A DNA stretch of 54,776 nt from Anaerolineae bacterium (lineage in GTDB: Bacteria > Chloroflexota > Anaerolineae > B4-G1 > SLSP01), in NCBI GenBank assembly GCA_016931185.1, contig JAFGFI010000314.1, positions 1-54,776 of the forward strand. The letters are read 5' to 3'. The notes under the pieces were generated by a model, which worked only from the letters and a program-made list of their open reading frames with translations, did no database searches and was not told where the DNA came from. Shown here one piece after another: positions 18,383-25,657 of the stretch. Position numbers and translations under genes: made by a program. Position 1 is the first letter of the stretch, and the number at the start of each line of letters is the position of its first letter.

Positions 18383-19375
18383 CTACGCCTCCGCTACAGT
18401 GTCCATAAGGGTTTGAATAATCGCATCCGCCGTCACACCCTCGGCCTCCGCCTGGTAAGTAAGGATTAAGCGATGACGGAGGGCGGCGGGCGCGATGGTT
18501 CGCACATCTTCCAACGCGACATTGTAACGTCCCGCCAGCAACGCGGCGACTTTAGCACCCAGAATGAGCGCCTGCGCCCCACGCGGACTGGCGCCATAGC
18601 GCACATAACGGCGCACAATCTCCGGGGCCGTGGGGTTATCGGGATGTGTGGCAACGGTGAGCGCGGCGACATAAACACTGACCGGCGTCGCAGTAGGTAC
18701 ACCCCGCGCCAGGGACTGCATCGCCAGGATGGTATCACCCTCGGCAACCGTTGCAACAGTAGTTGTCGTTGTCTCCGTCGTCCGGGCCATAATCTCCACT
18801 AGGTCTTCAGTAGAGGGATACCCCACCCGAACTTTAAAGAGAAAGCGATCCAGTTGTGCCTCTGGAAGGGGGTAAGTCCCCTCCAATTCAATAGGATTTT
18901 GGGTTGCCAGCACAAGGAAAGGGCAGGGCAGAGGGTAAGTGGTGCCACCGGCCGTTATCTGTCGCTCTTGCATCGCTTCCAACAGCGCGGATTGTGTCTT
19001 AGGTGTGGCGCGGTTAATCTCGTCCGCCAGGAGCAGATGAGTGAAGATCGGGCCCTGGTGAAAGCGGAAATACCGCTCGCCAGTGGGGTTGACTTCCAAG
19101 ATGTCAGTGCCAATGATATCTGCCGGCATCAGATCAGGCGTGAACTGCACGCGCGTGAACGTCAGGTTAAGTACCGATGCCAGGGTGCGCACCAGCATTG
19201 TCTTTCCCAGACCGGGCAAGCCTTCTAGCAACAGATGTCCATTGGCCAAGAGCGCGATGAGCGTGTGCCGGACCACTTCGCGCTGCCCTACGATGACGTG
19301 CCCGATGGTAGTTTCGATCTGCGCCGCCAGATCGCAAAACTGGCTTGGGGAGAGATTGGAAGTTTCAGGGAACAA
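18383..19375 (-). CDS. MoxR-family AAA+ ATPase
   Basis: AAA+ ATPase of the MoxR group, thought to act as a chaperone for maturation of protein complexes, usually with DUF58 and VWA partners. Walker A is GLPGLGKT at residues 52-59, Walker B LLADEINRATPKTQSALLEA, sensor FLVLATQNPIELEGTYPLPE, and a C-terminal lid with YGASPRGAQALIL. The start is TTG at 19375, with no convincing alternative, and it overlaps the upstream small membrane gene by 11 bases. The following DUF58 gene supports the family-level role. Confidence 0.92.
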   Translation of the reverse strand: MFPETSNLSPSQFCDLAAQIETTIGHVIVGQREVVRHTLIALLANGHLLLEGLPGLGKTMLVRTLASVLNLTFTRVQFTPDLMPADIIGTDILEVNPTGERYFRFHQGPIFTHLLLADEINRATPKTQSALLEAMQERQITAGGTTYPLPCPFLVLATQNPIELEGTYPLPEAQLDRFLFKVRVGYPSTEDLVEIMARTTETTTTTVATVAEGDTILAMQSLARGVPTATPVSVYVAALTVATHPDNPTAPEIVRRYVRYGASPRGAQALILGAKVAALLAGRYNVALEDVRTIAPAALRHRLILTYQAEAEGVTADAIIQTLMDTVAEA

Positions 19376-19601
19376 TGCGCACCCCGAAAATATAGAATAC
19401 TGCTAGTACCAAGCCACAGAGAAGCAGTAGCCCCCCTAGTACGGCGATGATACCAACGATACGCGCGGTTTGCGGTGATCCCAACCAGACTTTGTCAGCT
19501 TCCTCTTTGGCGAATCCTTCGTAGAGCGCGTATCCTCCCACTCCTAACACTACCAATGCAAGTGGTATCAACAGGAAAAATAGTAATAATGATACAGCCA
19601 T
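19365..19601 (-). CDS. Small two-helix membrane protein
   Basis: 78 residues with two hydrophobic helices (about 4-28 and 48-72) and a short charged loop (EGFAKEEADKVWLG). AGGAG lies six bases before the ATG, and the end overlaps moxR by 11 bases, so it is translated with it. I do not recognise a family. Position before a MoxR-DUF58 pair suggests an accessory of that system, but this is context only. Confidence 0.65.
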   Translation of the reverse strand: MAVSLLLFFLLIPLALVVLGVGGYALYEGFAKEEADKVWLGSPQTARIVGIIAVLGGLLLLCGLVLAVFYIFGVRIVP

Positions 19602-19701
19602 TGTTAACTCCTCTTGTTCTGAACCTTATCCTCTTGTAAGTATTTCAAAACTCAAAATTGAAAACTTTTGTACCCTTGCGCGAGATTATGCATCCAACCG
19701 G

Positions 19702-20622
19702 CTATGTCCAGAGACGGCAAAAGGCGCAGATGTCAGTTGCGGTGGTGGGCTGCCCACACTGAGAACATGGGTGCATATCCGGAGTGCTGTCTTCTGGAGT
19801 GCCAAACAATCCCTGTTCCTGTTTGGCTTGCAAAAAGTGCAAGTAGAATTGCAATTTAGTGCCCGGAGCATCATGTTCCATTTGGGTGAGCGTTTCTTTG
19901 TGTGTAATACTTGTCGCGCCTTTAGCGTAAGGACATTCGTCGTAGATGTAATCAATGTCGCGCAGGAGCGTGTAAGCTGCAGTCTCGCGCTCATAGAAGC
20001 GGCAGAGTGGCTTGACCTTGCGCGCTAATCCTTCCCCATCGGCTGGCAGGACTGGGCTTTGTCGCTGCAAATATCCCACTTTCCAATGGAGTACATTGCC
20101 GAAAAGTACTGCTGCTTCATCATCCAGATTGTGACCTGTCGCCAGCACAGTATAGCCCGCTTCCAGGGCCACGCGGTTCATTTCGTGGCGTTTGATCAAT
20201 CCACAGACGGCACAGGGACGTTGTGTCCGATGTTTGCGATGGGCCACCTCAACAATACTCTCGCCATAAAGATTGGGGATACTGACGATGTGGAGATGTG
20301 CTTTTGGATACCGGGTGGCAAATGCCTGAGCTTTCTCCTTGGAGACTGTGGAATAGCCGAATCCCCCATCAATACCCAAGTCAATATAAAGTCCATCGAC
20401 CTGGTAACCGAGCTGAAGCAATACATCCCAGAGTGCAAGACTATCCTTTCCCCCGGAAACAGCAACCAAGATACGATCTTGATAAGTAAACATACGATAT
20501 TTAAGGATCGTGCGCTGCGTCTTTTCTACAAACCACGCCGGATAATGTTCCGCACATAATGCTAGTTTGTAGTGGCGCATATTGATGGCCGCCGGCTCAC
20601 CACACCTGCGACAGCGCATCAT
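19702..20622 (-). CDS. ttuA: TtuA-like tRNA 2-thiolation enzyme
   Basis: PP-loop sulfurtransferase of the TtuA/Ncs6/TtcA family, 306 residues, which adenylates a tRNA uridine and replaces oxygen with sulfur. In order: an N-terminal zinc ribbon (C4, C7, C23, H26), the PP-loop SGGKDS at 56-61, Fe-S-type cysteines in PCAVCGLIKRH and DECPYAKG, GHNLDDEA, and a C-terminal zinc ribbon (CSQCG and CAFC). Both ribbons together point to the TtuA group (2-thiolation of ribothymidine-54 in thermophiles) rather than TtcA. The preceding gene encodes a ubiquitin-like carrier whose stop overlaps this start (TTAATG), matching TtuA-TtuB chemistry. The target base is inferred. Confidence 0.85.
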   Translation of the reverse strand: MMRCRRCGEPAAINMRHYKLALCAEHYPAWFVEKTQRTILKYRMFTYQDRILVAVSGGKDSLALWDVLLQLGYQVDGLYIDLGIDGGFGYSTVSKEKAQAFATRYPKAHLHIVSIPNLYGESIVEVAHRKHRTQRPCAVCGLIKRHEMNRVALEAGYTVLATGHNLDDEAAVLFGNVLHWKVGYLQRQSPVLPADGEGLARKVKPLCRFYERETAAYTLLRDIDYIYDECPYAKGATSITHKETLTQMEHDAPGTKLQFYLHFLQAKQEQGLFGTPEDSTPDMHPCSQCGQPTTATDICAFCRLWT

Positions 20623-20810
20623 TAACCTCCAGAAACAACGGCGACGATTTTCACTTCGTCGGCGGTGGACAAATGTTGATCTTCTGCTACCAACTTCCCA
20701 TTGCGCACCACTAACACACTTTCAGGTAACAATTTGAGGTATTTCAACAATTGGATAACGGTCATACCCTCATCAAATTCCCATGTTTTGTTGCGGTAAA
20801 TGACGTGCAT
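20622..20810 (-). CDS. ttuB: TtuB-like ubiquitin-fold sulfur carrier (MoaD/ThiS family)
   Basis: 62-residue beta-grasp protein ending VVSGG; the C-terminal Gly-Gly is the site of thiocarboxylate formation in ThiS, MoaD and TtuB. The fold is supported by YRNKTWEFDEGMTVIQLL and the VRNGKLVAEDQ segment. It overlaps the TtuA-like gene, so its likely role is sulfur donor for tRNA thiolation rather than molybdopterin or thiamine synthesis, none of whose other genes are nearby. The E1-like activating enzyme is not in this window. Confidence 0.85.
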   Translation of the reverse strand: MHVIYRNKTWEFDEGMTVIQLLKYLKLLPESVLVVRNGKLVAEDQHLSTADEVKIVAVVSGG

Positions 20811-20822
20811 AGTATACAGTCT

Positions 20823-21494
20823 CTATTCTTTACGGAATCGGTTCTCTAATTTCTCCAGCAACTCCGCGGCCTCGACTAGCTTATCAAGAGGATTCTGATC
20901 GCCTGTGAAATACCGGTAATCACAGGGCATGATGTCTAATAATTCAACCAGACGCCGGTTATGTTTGCGCACTGTATCAGGCGCAACATCGTAAAATTCA
21001 GCCAGTTTTTCCAGGGGCACATCCCGCAAGTTAACCTTGCGCACAGTATAGTCCAAAGCGGCGGCCCAAGCCTCCGGTTTTGGGATACTAAGCGGTTCTT
21101 CCCCCAGTGCAATTCGAAACTCCATCCACATTTGAATAGCCGCGCCGATCATCTCAATGCTGCCCTGGGCTTGTGTCATTTTATGGGTAACGACCTCTTC
21201 TACAGGATCCATCCCACTTGCGAAAAGCTGTTCAATACGTGGGGCTACGGGCGCATTGGGATCCAAACGCAGATAATCCGCCAGGGCACGTAGTGCGCGA
21301 TCAAAATCCCCCATTCGTGATAGAGCTTGAGCTAAGCGCATATGGTATGTAATATTGTTAGGAACCAACTTGACAACTGCTTCCAGTTGTTTAATCGCTG
21401 TGTCCATATCCCAGCGGTCATAGGCCGCTACTGCCTCCTGGTAGAGCATTTCTGCTTTTTTTCGAGTTGCCGAACTGGGTTGCACTGAGCTCAT
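20823..21494 (-). CDS. TPR protein with C-terminal HTH-like region
   Basis: 223 residues. Two or three tetratricopeptide repeats fill about residues 15-95 (AVAAYDRWDMDTAIKQLEAV, LAQALSRMGDFDRALRALAD). After a helical middle part there is a segment, PLEKLAEFYDVAPDTVRKHN, that looks like a helix-turn-helix. The ATG at 21494 is preferred because GGAGG lies six bases upstream; a longer reading adds MLNVISKCVRRQN without a ribosome site. It is the first gene of the ttuB-ttuA operon, 12 bases before ttuB. I do not recognise a named family. A regulator or scaffold for the thiolation genes is possible. Confidence 0.7.
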   Translation of the reverse strand: MSSVQPSSATRKKAEMLYQEAVAAYDRWDMDTAIKQLEAVVKLVPNNITYHMRLAQALSRMGDFDRALRALADYLRLDPNAPVAPRIEQLFASGMDPVEEVVTHKMTQAQGSIEMIGAAIQMWMEFRIALGEEPLSIPKPEAWAAALDYTVRKVNLRDVPLEKLAEFYDVAPDTVRKHNRRLVELLDIMPCDYRYFTGDQNPLDKLVEAAELLEKLENRFRKE

Positions 21495-21593
21495 ATTTTG
21501 CCTCCGTACGCATTTACTAATCACATTCAACACTCACGATCCAAAGTTTTGTGTTTATGATTAGCTTTCTTGGAATAACCTTGCTACTATCTA

Positions 21594-21621
21594 ATTATAA
21601 CATTTTCATTCTGACTGCCAA
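21594..21621 (-). promoter_or_regulatory. Promoter for the TPR-ttuB-ttuA operon
   Basis: Read on the minus strand, TTGGCA (21621-21616) and TATAAT (21599-21594) are 16 bases apart, close to the sigma-70 consensus. It lies about 100 bases upstream of the TPR gene start. Confidence 0.7.
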
Positions 21622-21660
21622 GACGTAACCCATAACGATACTGTTACGAATCGAACTGCT

Positions 21661-21688
21661 TTGCAAAACAGCTTAAACGGGGTATACT
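21661..21688 (+). promoter_or_regulatory. Promoter for the TGS-uridine-kinase-like gene
   Basis: TTGCAA (21661-21666) and TATACT (21683-21688) are 16 bases apart. Transcription would start near 21695 and give a leader of about 350 bases that contains the nested mobile elements at 21759-22012. A small palindrome, AAACGGGG (21675-21682) with CCCCGTTT (21691-21698), overlaps the -10 region and could bind a regulator or be a weak terminator. Confidence 0.55.
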
Positions 21689-21758
21689 TTCCCCGTTTTA
21701 TTGCAATTGGGTGAGATACAATTTCTGGGATTAGGATAGATCCTAAAAGCATATTACA

Positions 21759-22012
21759 GGATGGTTCGAGTCGCTTTTACACTTTAAGCCCTATCTAGTT
21801 ACCGGACACTTTTTATTAGGGTAACGTATCTACCCCAAAAGTTACACTTTGATCCGGATTGCGTGGCTAAAGCCGCCTCTTAAAAGCGATTTTAGTCGCG
21901 CAATCCAACTTAATTACGGCTAAATACCCTGCTATGAAAAAGTGTCCGGTAGCTAGATGCCCTATCAAGCGTAAAAGTGTAAAGGTAAAAAGCAAGATTT
22001 CTGGATCTTGCC
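21759..22012 (+). mobile_element. Family A MITE-like element, copy 2, interrupted
   Basis: The outer parts (21759-21792 and 21959-22012) reproduce the family A element of 13711-13793, with GGATGGTTCGAG at the start, AAAGTGTAAAGGTAAAAAGC near the end, and the same GATTTCTG block. Its centre is split by a 166-base insertion that duplicated GCCCT. Removing the insertion restores an element of about 83 bases. Confidence 0.8.
21793..21958. mobile_element. Family B MITE nested in family A copy 2
   Basis: 166 bases bounded by 22-base terminal inverted repeats (ATCTAGTTACCGGACAC then five Ts; the right end differs at one base) and by a direct repeat GCCCT at 21788-21792 and 21959-21963. The interior folds as GGATTGCG (21856-21863) with CGCAATCC (21899-21906). 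No reading frame of note is present, so it must be mobilised by a transposase encoded elsewhere. Confidence 0.8.
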
Positions 22013-22047
22013 CATATTACACCTGGAAAGAGGTAAGCAGAATATAG

Positions 22048-23766
22048 ATGGACAAATCGAAAGAAATATGGGAAAGTGTACCACGGCAGACAGTGCAGGT
22101 TACATTGCCGGATAAACGCACGTATGAAGGCCCTTTGGGAACAACGGTGGAAGCGTTTATTAAGGCGATGGACGGGCAGCGACAGGTTCCCTATATTGCC
22201 GCGTTGGTAGATGGGCGATTGCGCGAGTTATCTTACCCTGTCCGACGGGATTGCCAACTTGAATTAATAGACCTTTCTCAATCGGATGGAGTGCGTATTT
22301 ATCGTCGCTCGTTAACATTTCTTATGTTGGTCGCTGTCAGACAACTTTTCCCCGGAGTGGATATCTTCGTTGACCATTCCTTGCCCTTTGGCGGATATTT
22401 TTGTGAGGTGCGGGACCGGGACCCGTTTACGGATGAGGAATTAAAAGCAATTTCTGATGCAATGTGGCAAATGATCGAGGCCGATTCCCCAATTTCACGT
22501 GAAAATGTCTCTCTCGACGATGCATTACAGATTTTCCGTGAGCGGGGACAACTGGACAAAGTCACGATTTTTGAGGGTCGCGAGCGCAGCAATAAATCCT
22601 ACCTCCGCATTTACAGCCTTGCCGGCTACCGGGATTATATGCACGGCTATATGGTCCCCTCCGCGGGGTATTTGCACTATTTTCGCTTGTTGCGTTGGGA
22701 AGATGGTTTTATTATGCAGTTTCCACGGCGACATTTCCCCACCCAACTACTCACCCCACAACGTGACCCCAAGTTGTTAAAGGTCTTCCGTGAGTATGGA
22801 CGATGGCTGCGTTTATTGGGCGTGGAGAGTGTCGCCGACCTTAATCGGGCAATAGGTCGGGACAAATTGCGTGAAATTATACTTGTCTCTGAGGCGCTGC
22901 ATGAACAACGTATTGCTGAAATTGCACATCAAATCTGGCAGCGTAAAGGAGAGGTTCGTGTCGTGTTGATTGCCGGTCCTTCCTCCTCAGGCAAAACAAC
23001 GTTCTCTAAGCGGCTGGCAGTGCAATTGTTGGCCCACGGACTACGACCCTATGCGTTGGAGTTGGATAATTATTTTGTTGATCGCGCTCGGACACCCAAG
23101 GATGAAAATGGCGATTACGATTTTGAATCGTTGGAAGCGGTAGATGTTGCACTTTTTAACGAACATCTCCAGGGGTTATTGCGGGGTGATGTCGTCCAAC
23201 TTCCGAAGTATAACTTTCTCACCGGGCAGCGCGAGACGGGTAACGTGGCTCACTTGGAACCAGATCGTATTGTTATTGTGGAAGGTATCCATGGAATGAA
23301 TCCGCAGTTGGTCTATGCCCTGCCGGAATCTTCTACTTTCCGTATTTATGTCTCTGCTTTAACACAGTTAAATCTAGATCGTCACAACCGGGTTCCTACC
23401 ACGGATACCCGCCTCATCCGGCGCATTGTCCGTGATGCTCGGAGACGGGGTTACAGCGCAATGGATACCCTCGCTCGTTGGGAAAGTGTACGCCGTGGTG
23501 AGAAGCAATATATCTTCCCCTATCAGGAAAATGCCGACGCCATGTTTAATTCTGCGCTGGTCTACGAGCTTTCGGTGTTGAAGGCATTTGCGGAACCGTT
23601 GTTGTTGCAAGTCAACCAGAACTCGCGACAATGGGTGGAGGCCAATCGCCTGTTGGCCTTCTTAGAATGGTTTCAGCCTGCTAATCTGGAACTGGTGCCG
23701 GAAAATTCCCTGTTGCGTGAGTTTGTTGGGGGCTTGTCGTTAGAGGATTTCCACTGGGGAGATTAG
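22048..23766 (+). CDS. TGS-domain uridine/nucleoside kinase-like protein
   Basis: 572-residue cytoplasmic protein with three parts: a TGS domain (about 12-75, VQVTLPDKRTYEGPLGTTVE), a region resembling the second additional domain of threonyl-tRNA synthetase (about 85-250, containing HSLPFGGYFCEV), and a C-terminal uridine-kinase/phosphoribulokinase domain. The kinase domain has Walker A GPSSSGKTTFS near 310, ALELDNYFVDR and VVEGIHGMNPQL. Proteins of this architecture are usually labelled nucleoside kinase, but their substrate is poorly established. An AGAGG stands some 11 bases before the ATG. The leader carries the nested MITEs. Confidence 0.85.
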   Translation: MDKSKEIWESVPRQTVQVTLPDKRTYEGPLGTTVEAFIKAMDGQRQVPYIAALVDGRLRELSYPVRRDCQLELIDLSQSDGVRIYRRSLTFLMLVAVRQLFPGVDIFVDHSLPFGGYFCEVRDRDPFTDEELKAISDAMWQMIEADSPISRENVSLDDALQIFRERGQLDKVTIFEGRERSNKSYLRIYSLAGYRDYMHGYMVPSAGYLHYFRLLRWEDGFIMQFPRRHFPTQLLTPQRDPKLLKVFREYGRWLRLLGVESVADLNRAIGRDKLREIILVSEALHEQRIAEIAHQIWQRKGEVRVVLIAGPSSSGKTTFSKRLAVQLLAHGLRPYALELDNYFVDRARTPKDENGDYDFESLEAVDVALFNEHLQGLLRGDVVQLPKYNFLTGQRETGNVAHLEPDRIVIVEGIHGMNPQLVYALPESSTFRIYVSALTQLNLDRHNRVPTTDTRLIRRIVRDARRRGYSAMDTLARWESVRRGEKQYIFPYQENADAMFNSALVYELSVLKAFAEPLLLQVNQNSRQWVEANRLLAFLEWFQPANLELVPENSLLREFVGGLSLEDFHWGD

Positions 23767-23771
23767 ATGTT

Positions 23772-25529
23772 ATGCAGGAACCTATTCCGAATTCGTCGGA
23801 GAACCTCGATCTGAGTGTATCGGAGGAACAAACTGTGAAATCGCGTGCCACCCTCTGGCGGCAGTTGCTGATTGCTGTGCTCGCGTTGTTGATTTTTATA
23901 GCCGCTTTGGCAGCCTCGGCTTATGCCGGGCTGTATCAAGGGGAACGGGACCGCGAAGTACAACGCCAGGCGACATTACAGGTGCACTATGATGCCGGCA
24001 TTGTTGCGCTGAATGAAGGCCGTTTCGAACGTGCGTCGGCGGAATTTTCTTATATCCTTCAGATTGATCCGGGGTATGAACTGGCACAGCACGGATTGGA
24101 CGAAGCACGCGCGCGGCTGGTTGTTAAACCTACCCCCACCTCCGAAGCAGCGCAATCCCTGGCGGAGCAACTTCTGGAACAGGCCCAGGCATCTTATGCA
24201 GAGGAAGACTGGGTTGCTACTGCACGCACGTTAACCCAATTGCGGGCGCTTGATACCGGGTATGAGCAAGAAGATGTCGAGGAAATGTTGTTTACCAGCC
24301 TTTACAATGCGGGAATCGCCTACCTGGAAGAAGATAGCCTGGAAGTGGGAATTTCCTATCTCGACCAGGCCATCGCCCTGCGTCCGCTGGATGCGGAGGC
24401 CGTCAACCGGCGCAATCTCGCGGCTCACTACCTCGATGCCCTCAATTATTGGGGTGTGGACTGGGAGCTCTGTATCTCACGTTTTGAGTCGCTCTATGCC
24501 AACACACCACAATACAAAGATGTCACGACGCGCTTATACCAGGCATACTTGACGTATGCCGATTTCCTCGCCGATCACGGGCAAATGTGTCCTGCTGAAT
24601 TGAACTATACCCAGGCCTTGCGACTATTTGTAGATGGGACAGTGGAACAGAAGCGTGCCTCTGCTGCACAGATATGCCTGATCGCCACCCCAACGCCAAT
24701 CAGCGGCACGGTAGCAATTTTGACGCCACAACCCGTGTTAGGATTCACGCAGGGGCGGTTGGCATATCCCGTTTACAATAATGATACTGCAAACTATGAC
24801 GTGTATGCCCTGTATGCGGATGGTCGCATTATCCGGGCGGCGGCAAATGCGGATCAACCCTGGTGGGAACGAGGAACGGGCCGGCTGGTTTATCGCAACC
24901 GGCTCTCACAGGGGATTGGGATGGTACTACCTGAAGAGGGTGTGCCCCTACAACTGCTCGCGCCGACGGGACAAGCCTGGCCGACGCTGTCACCGGATAG
25001 CTTGCGTATGGCATACTCCGCGCTTGGGGAGGATGGGGTATGGTATATCACTATCGCTAATACGAATGGCAGTGGCGAACCGCAACAACTCGCACCGGGA
25101 TGGTCGCCGGCCTGGGGCCCGCATGGTGTGTTGGCCTATACAGGCTGCGATGCGCAGGGCTGCGGGATTGTACTGGATAATCCTGACGATGGTGTGCCGG
25201 GCACGCGGCTCACAAACAGCGATAATGACACTGCCGCTAGTTGGGCGCCAGAGGGTAATCTGGTGGCCTATATGACCAACCTCACCGGCAATTTTGATAT
25301 TTTCCTGCTAAATCCTCAGGGCGGGGTACAACAGATAACCAGTGGACAATCACAGGAAGGACTGCCTGTTTGGTCACCGGACGGCAGCCGGATCGGCTTT
25401 GTAAGTGACCGGGATGGGAGCTGGGCTATTTACGTCATGCAGTTGGATGGCGACAACGTACAACGTATCGTGGATCTGGGGACGACCTTCCCCGGTTGGG
25501 ATAACCAACGGCTTTCCTGGGCACCCTAA
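23772..25529 (+). CDS. Membrane protein with TPR and TolB-like beta-propeller
   Basis: 585 residues. There is a single membrane helix near residues 30-52, then tetratricopeptide repeats (about 70-300: GIVALNEGRFERASAEFSYI, GIAYLEEDSLEVGISYLDQA). A C-terminal WD40-like/PD40 propeller follows (about 325-585), with repeated SPDxxRMAYS, WAPEGNLVAY and WSPDGSRIGFVSDRDG blades. The propeller is predicted outside the membrane. It starts five bases after the kinase-like gene, so they share an operon. Function is unknown; such proteins may sense or scaffold cell-envelope components. Confidence 0.78.
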   Translation: MQEPIPNSSENLDLSVSEEQTVKSRATLWRQLLIAVLALLIFIAALAASAYAGLYQGERDREVQRQATLQVHYDAGIVALNEGRFERASAEFSYILQIDPGYELAQHGLDEARARLVVKPTPTSEAAQSLAEQLLEQAQASYAEEDWVATARTLTQLRALDTGYEQEDVEEMLFTSLYNAGIAYLEEDSLEVGISYLDQAIALRPLDAEAVNRRNLAAHYLDALNYWGVDWELCISRFESLYANTPQYKDVTTRLYQAYLTYADFLADHGQMCPAELNYTQALRLFVDGTVEQKRASAAQICLIATPTPISGTVAILTPQPVLGFTQGRLAYPVYNNDTANYDVYALYADGRIIRAAANADQPWWERGTGRLVYRNRLSQGIGMVLPEEGVPLQLLAPTGQAWPTLSPDSLRMAYSALGEDGVWYITIANTNGSGEPQQLAPGWSPAWGPHGVLAYTGCDAQGCGIVLDNPDDGVPGTRLTNSDNDTAASWAPEGNLVAYMTNLTGNFDIFLLNPQGGVQQITSGQSQEGLPVWSPDGSRIGFVSDRDGSWAIYVMQLDGDNVQRIVDLGTTFPGWDNQRLSWAP

Positions 25530-25536
25530 CTATCAT

Positions 25537-25613
25537 AACCCAAGTTGCTACTCAGAGATTGGGCCAGTCTCCCAACAGACTGGCCCAATCTAGGTAAGGT
25601 GGCAACTTGGGTT
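25537..25613. terminator. Nested double palindrome between convergent genes
   Basis: AACCCAAGTTGC (25537-25548) pairs with GCAACTTGGGTT (25602-25613). Inside it, AGATTGGGCCAGTCT (25556-25570) pairs perfectly with AGACTGGCCCAATCT (25577-25591). The two-level structure suggests one palindromic repeat inserted in another, and it probably terminates both neighbouring genes. There is no long T-run. Confidence 0.6.
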
Positions 25614-25657
25614 ACCATAATAAGCACGCAATAGATAACTAACCCTGGCAAGGTATC

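Larger units (their letters stand above)
21750..22021. repeat. 9-bp target duplication flanking MITE copy 2
   Basis: CATATTACA occurs at 21750-21758 and again at 22013-22021, directly abutting the element's ends GGATGGTTC and CTTGCC. This defines the element boundaries and supports transposition. Confidence 0.75.

Noticed and set aside
21763..21772. GGTTCGAGTC resembles a tRNA T-loop
   Set aside because: It belongs to the family A element (other copies have GGTTCAAG), and no acceptor stem, anticodon arm or D-arm fits around it.
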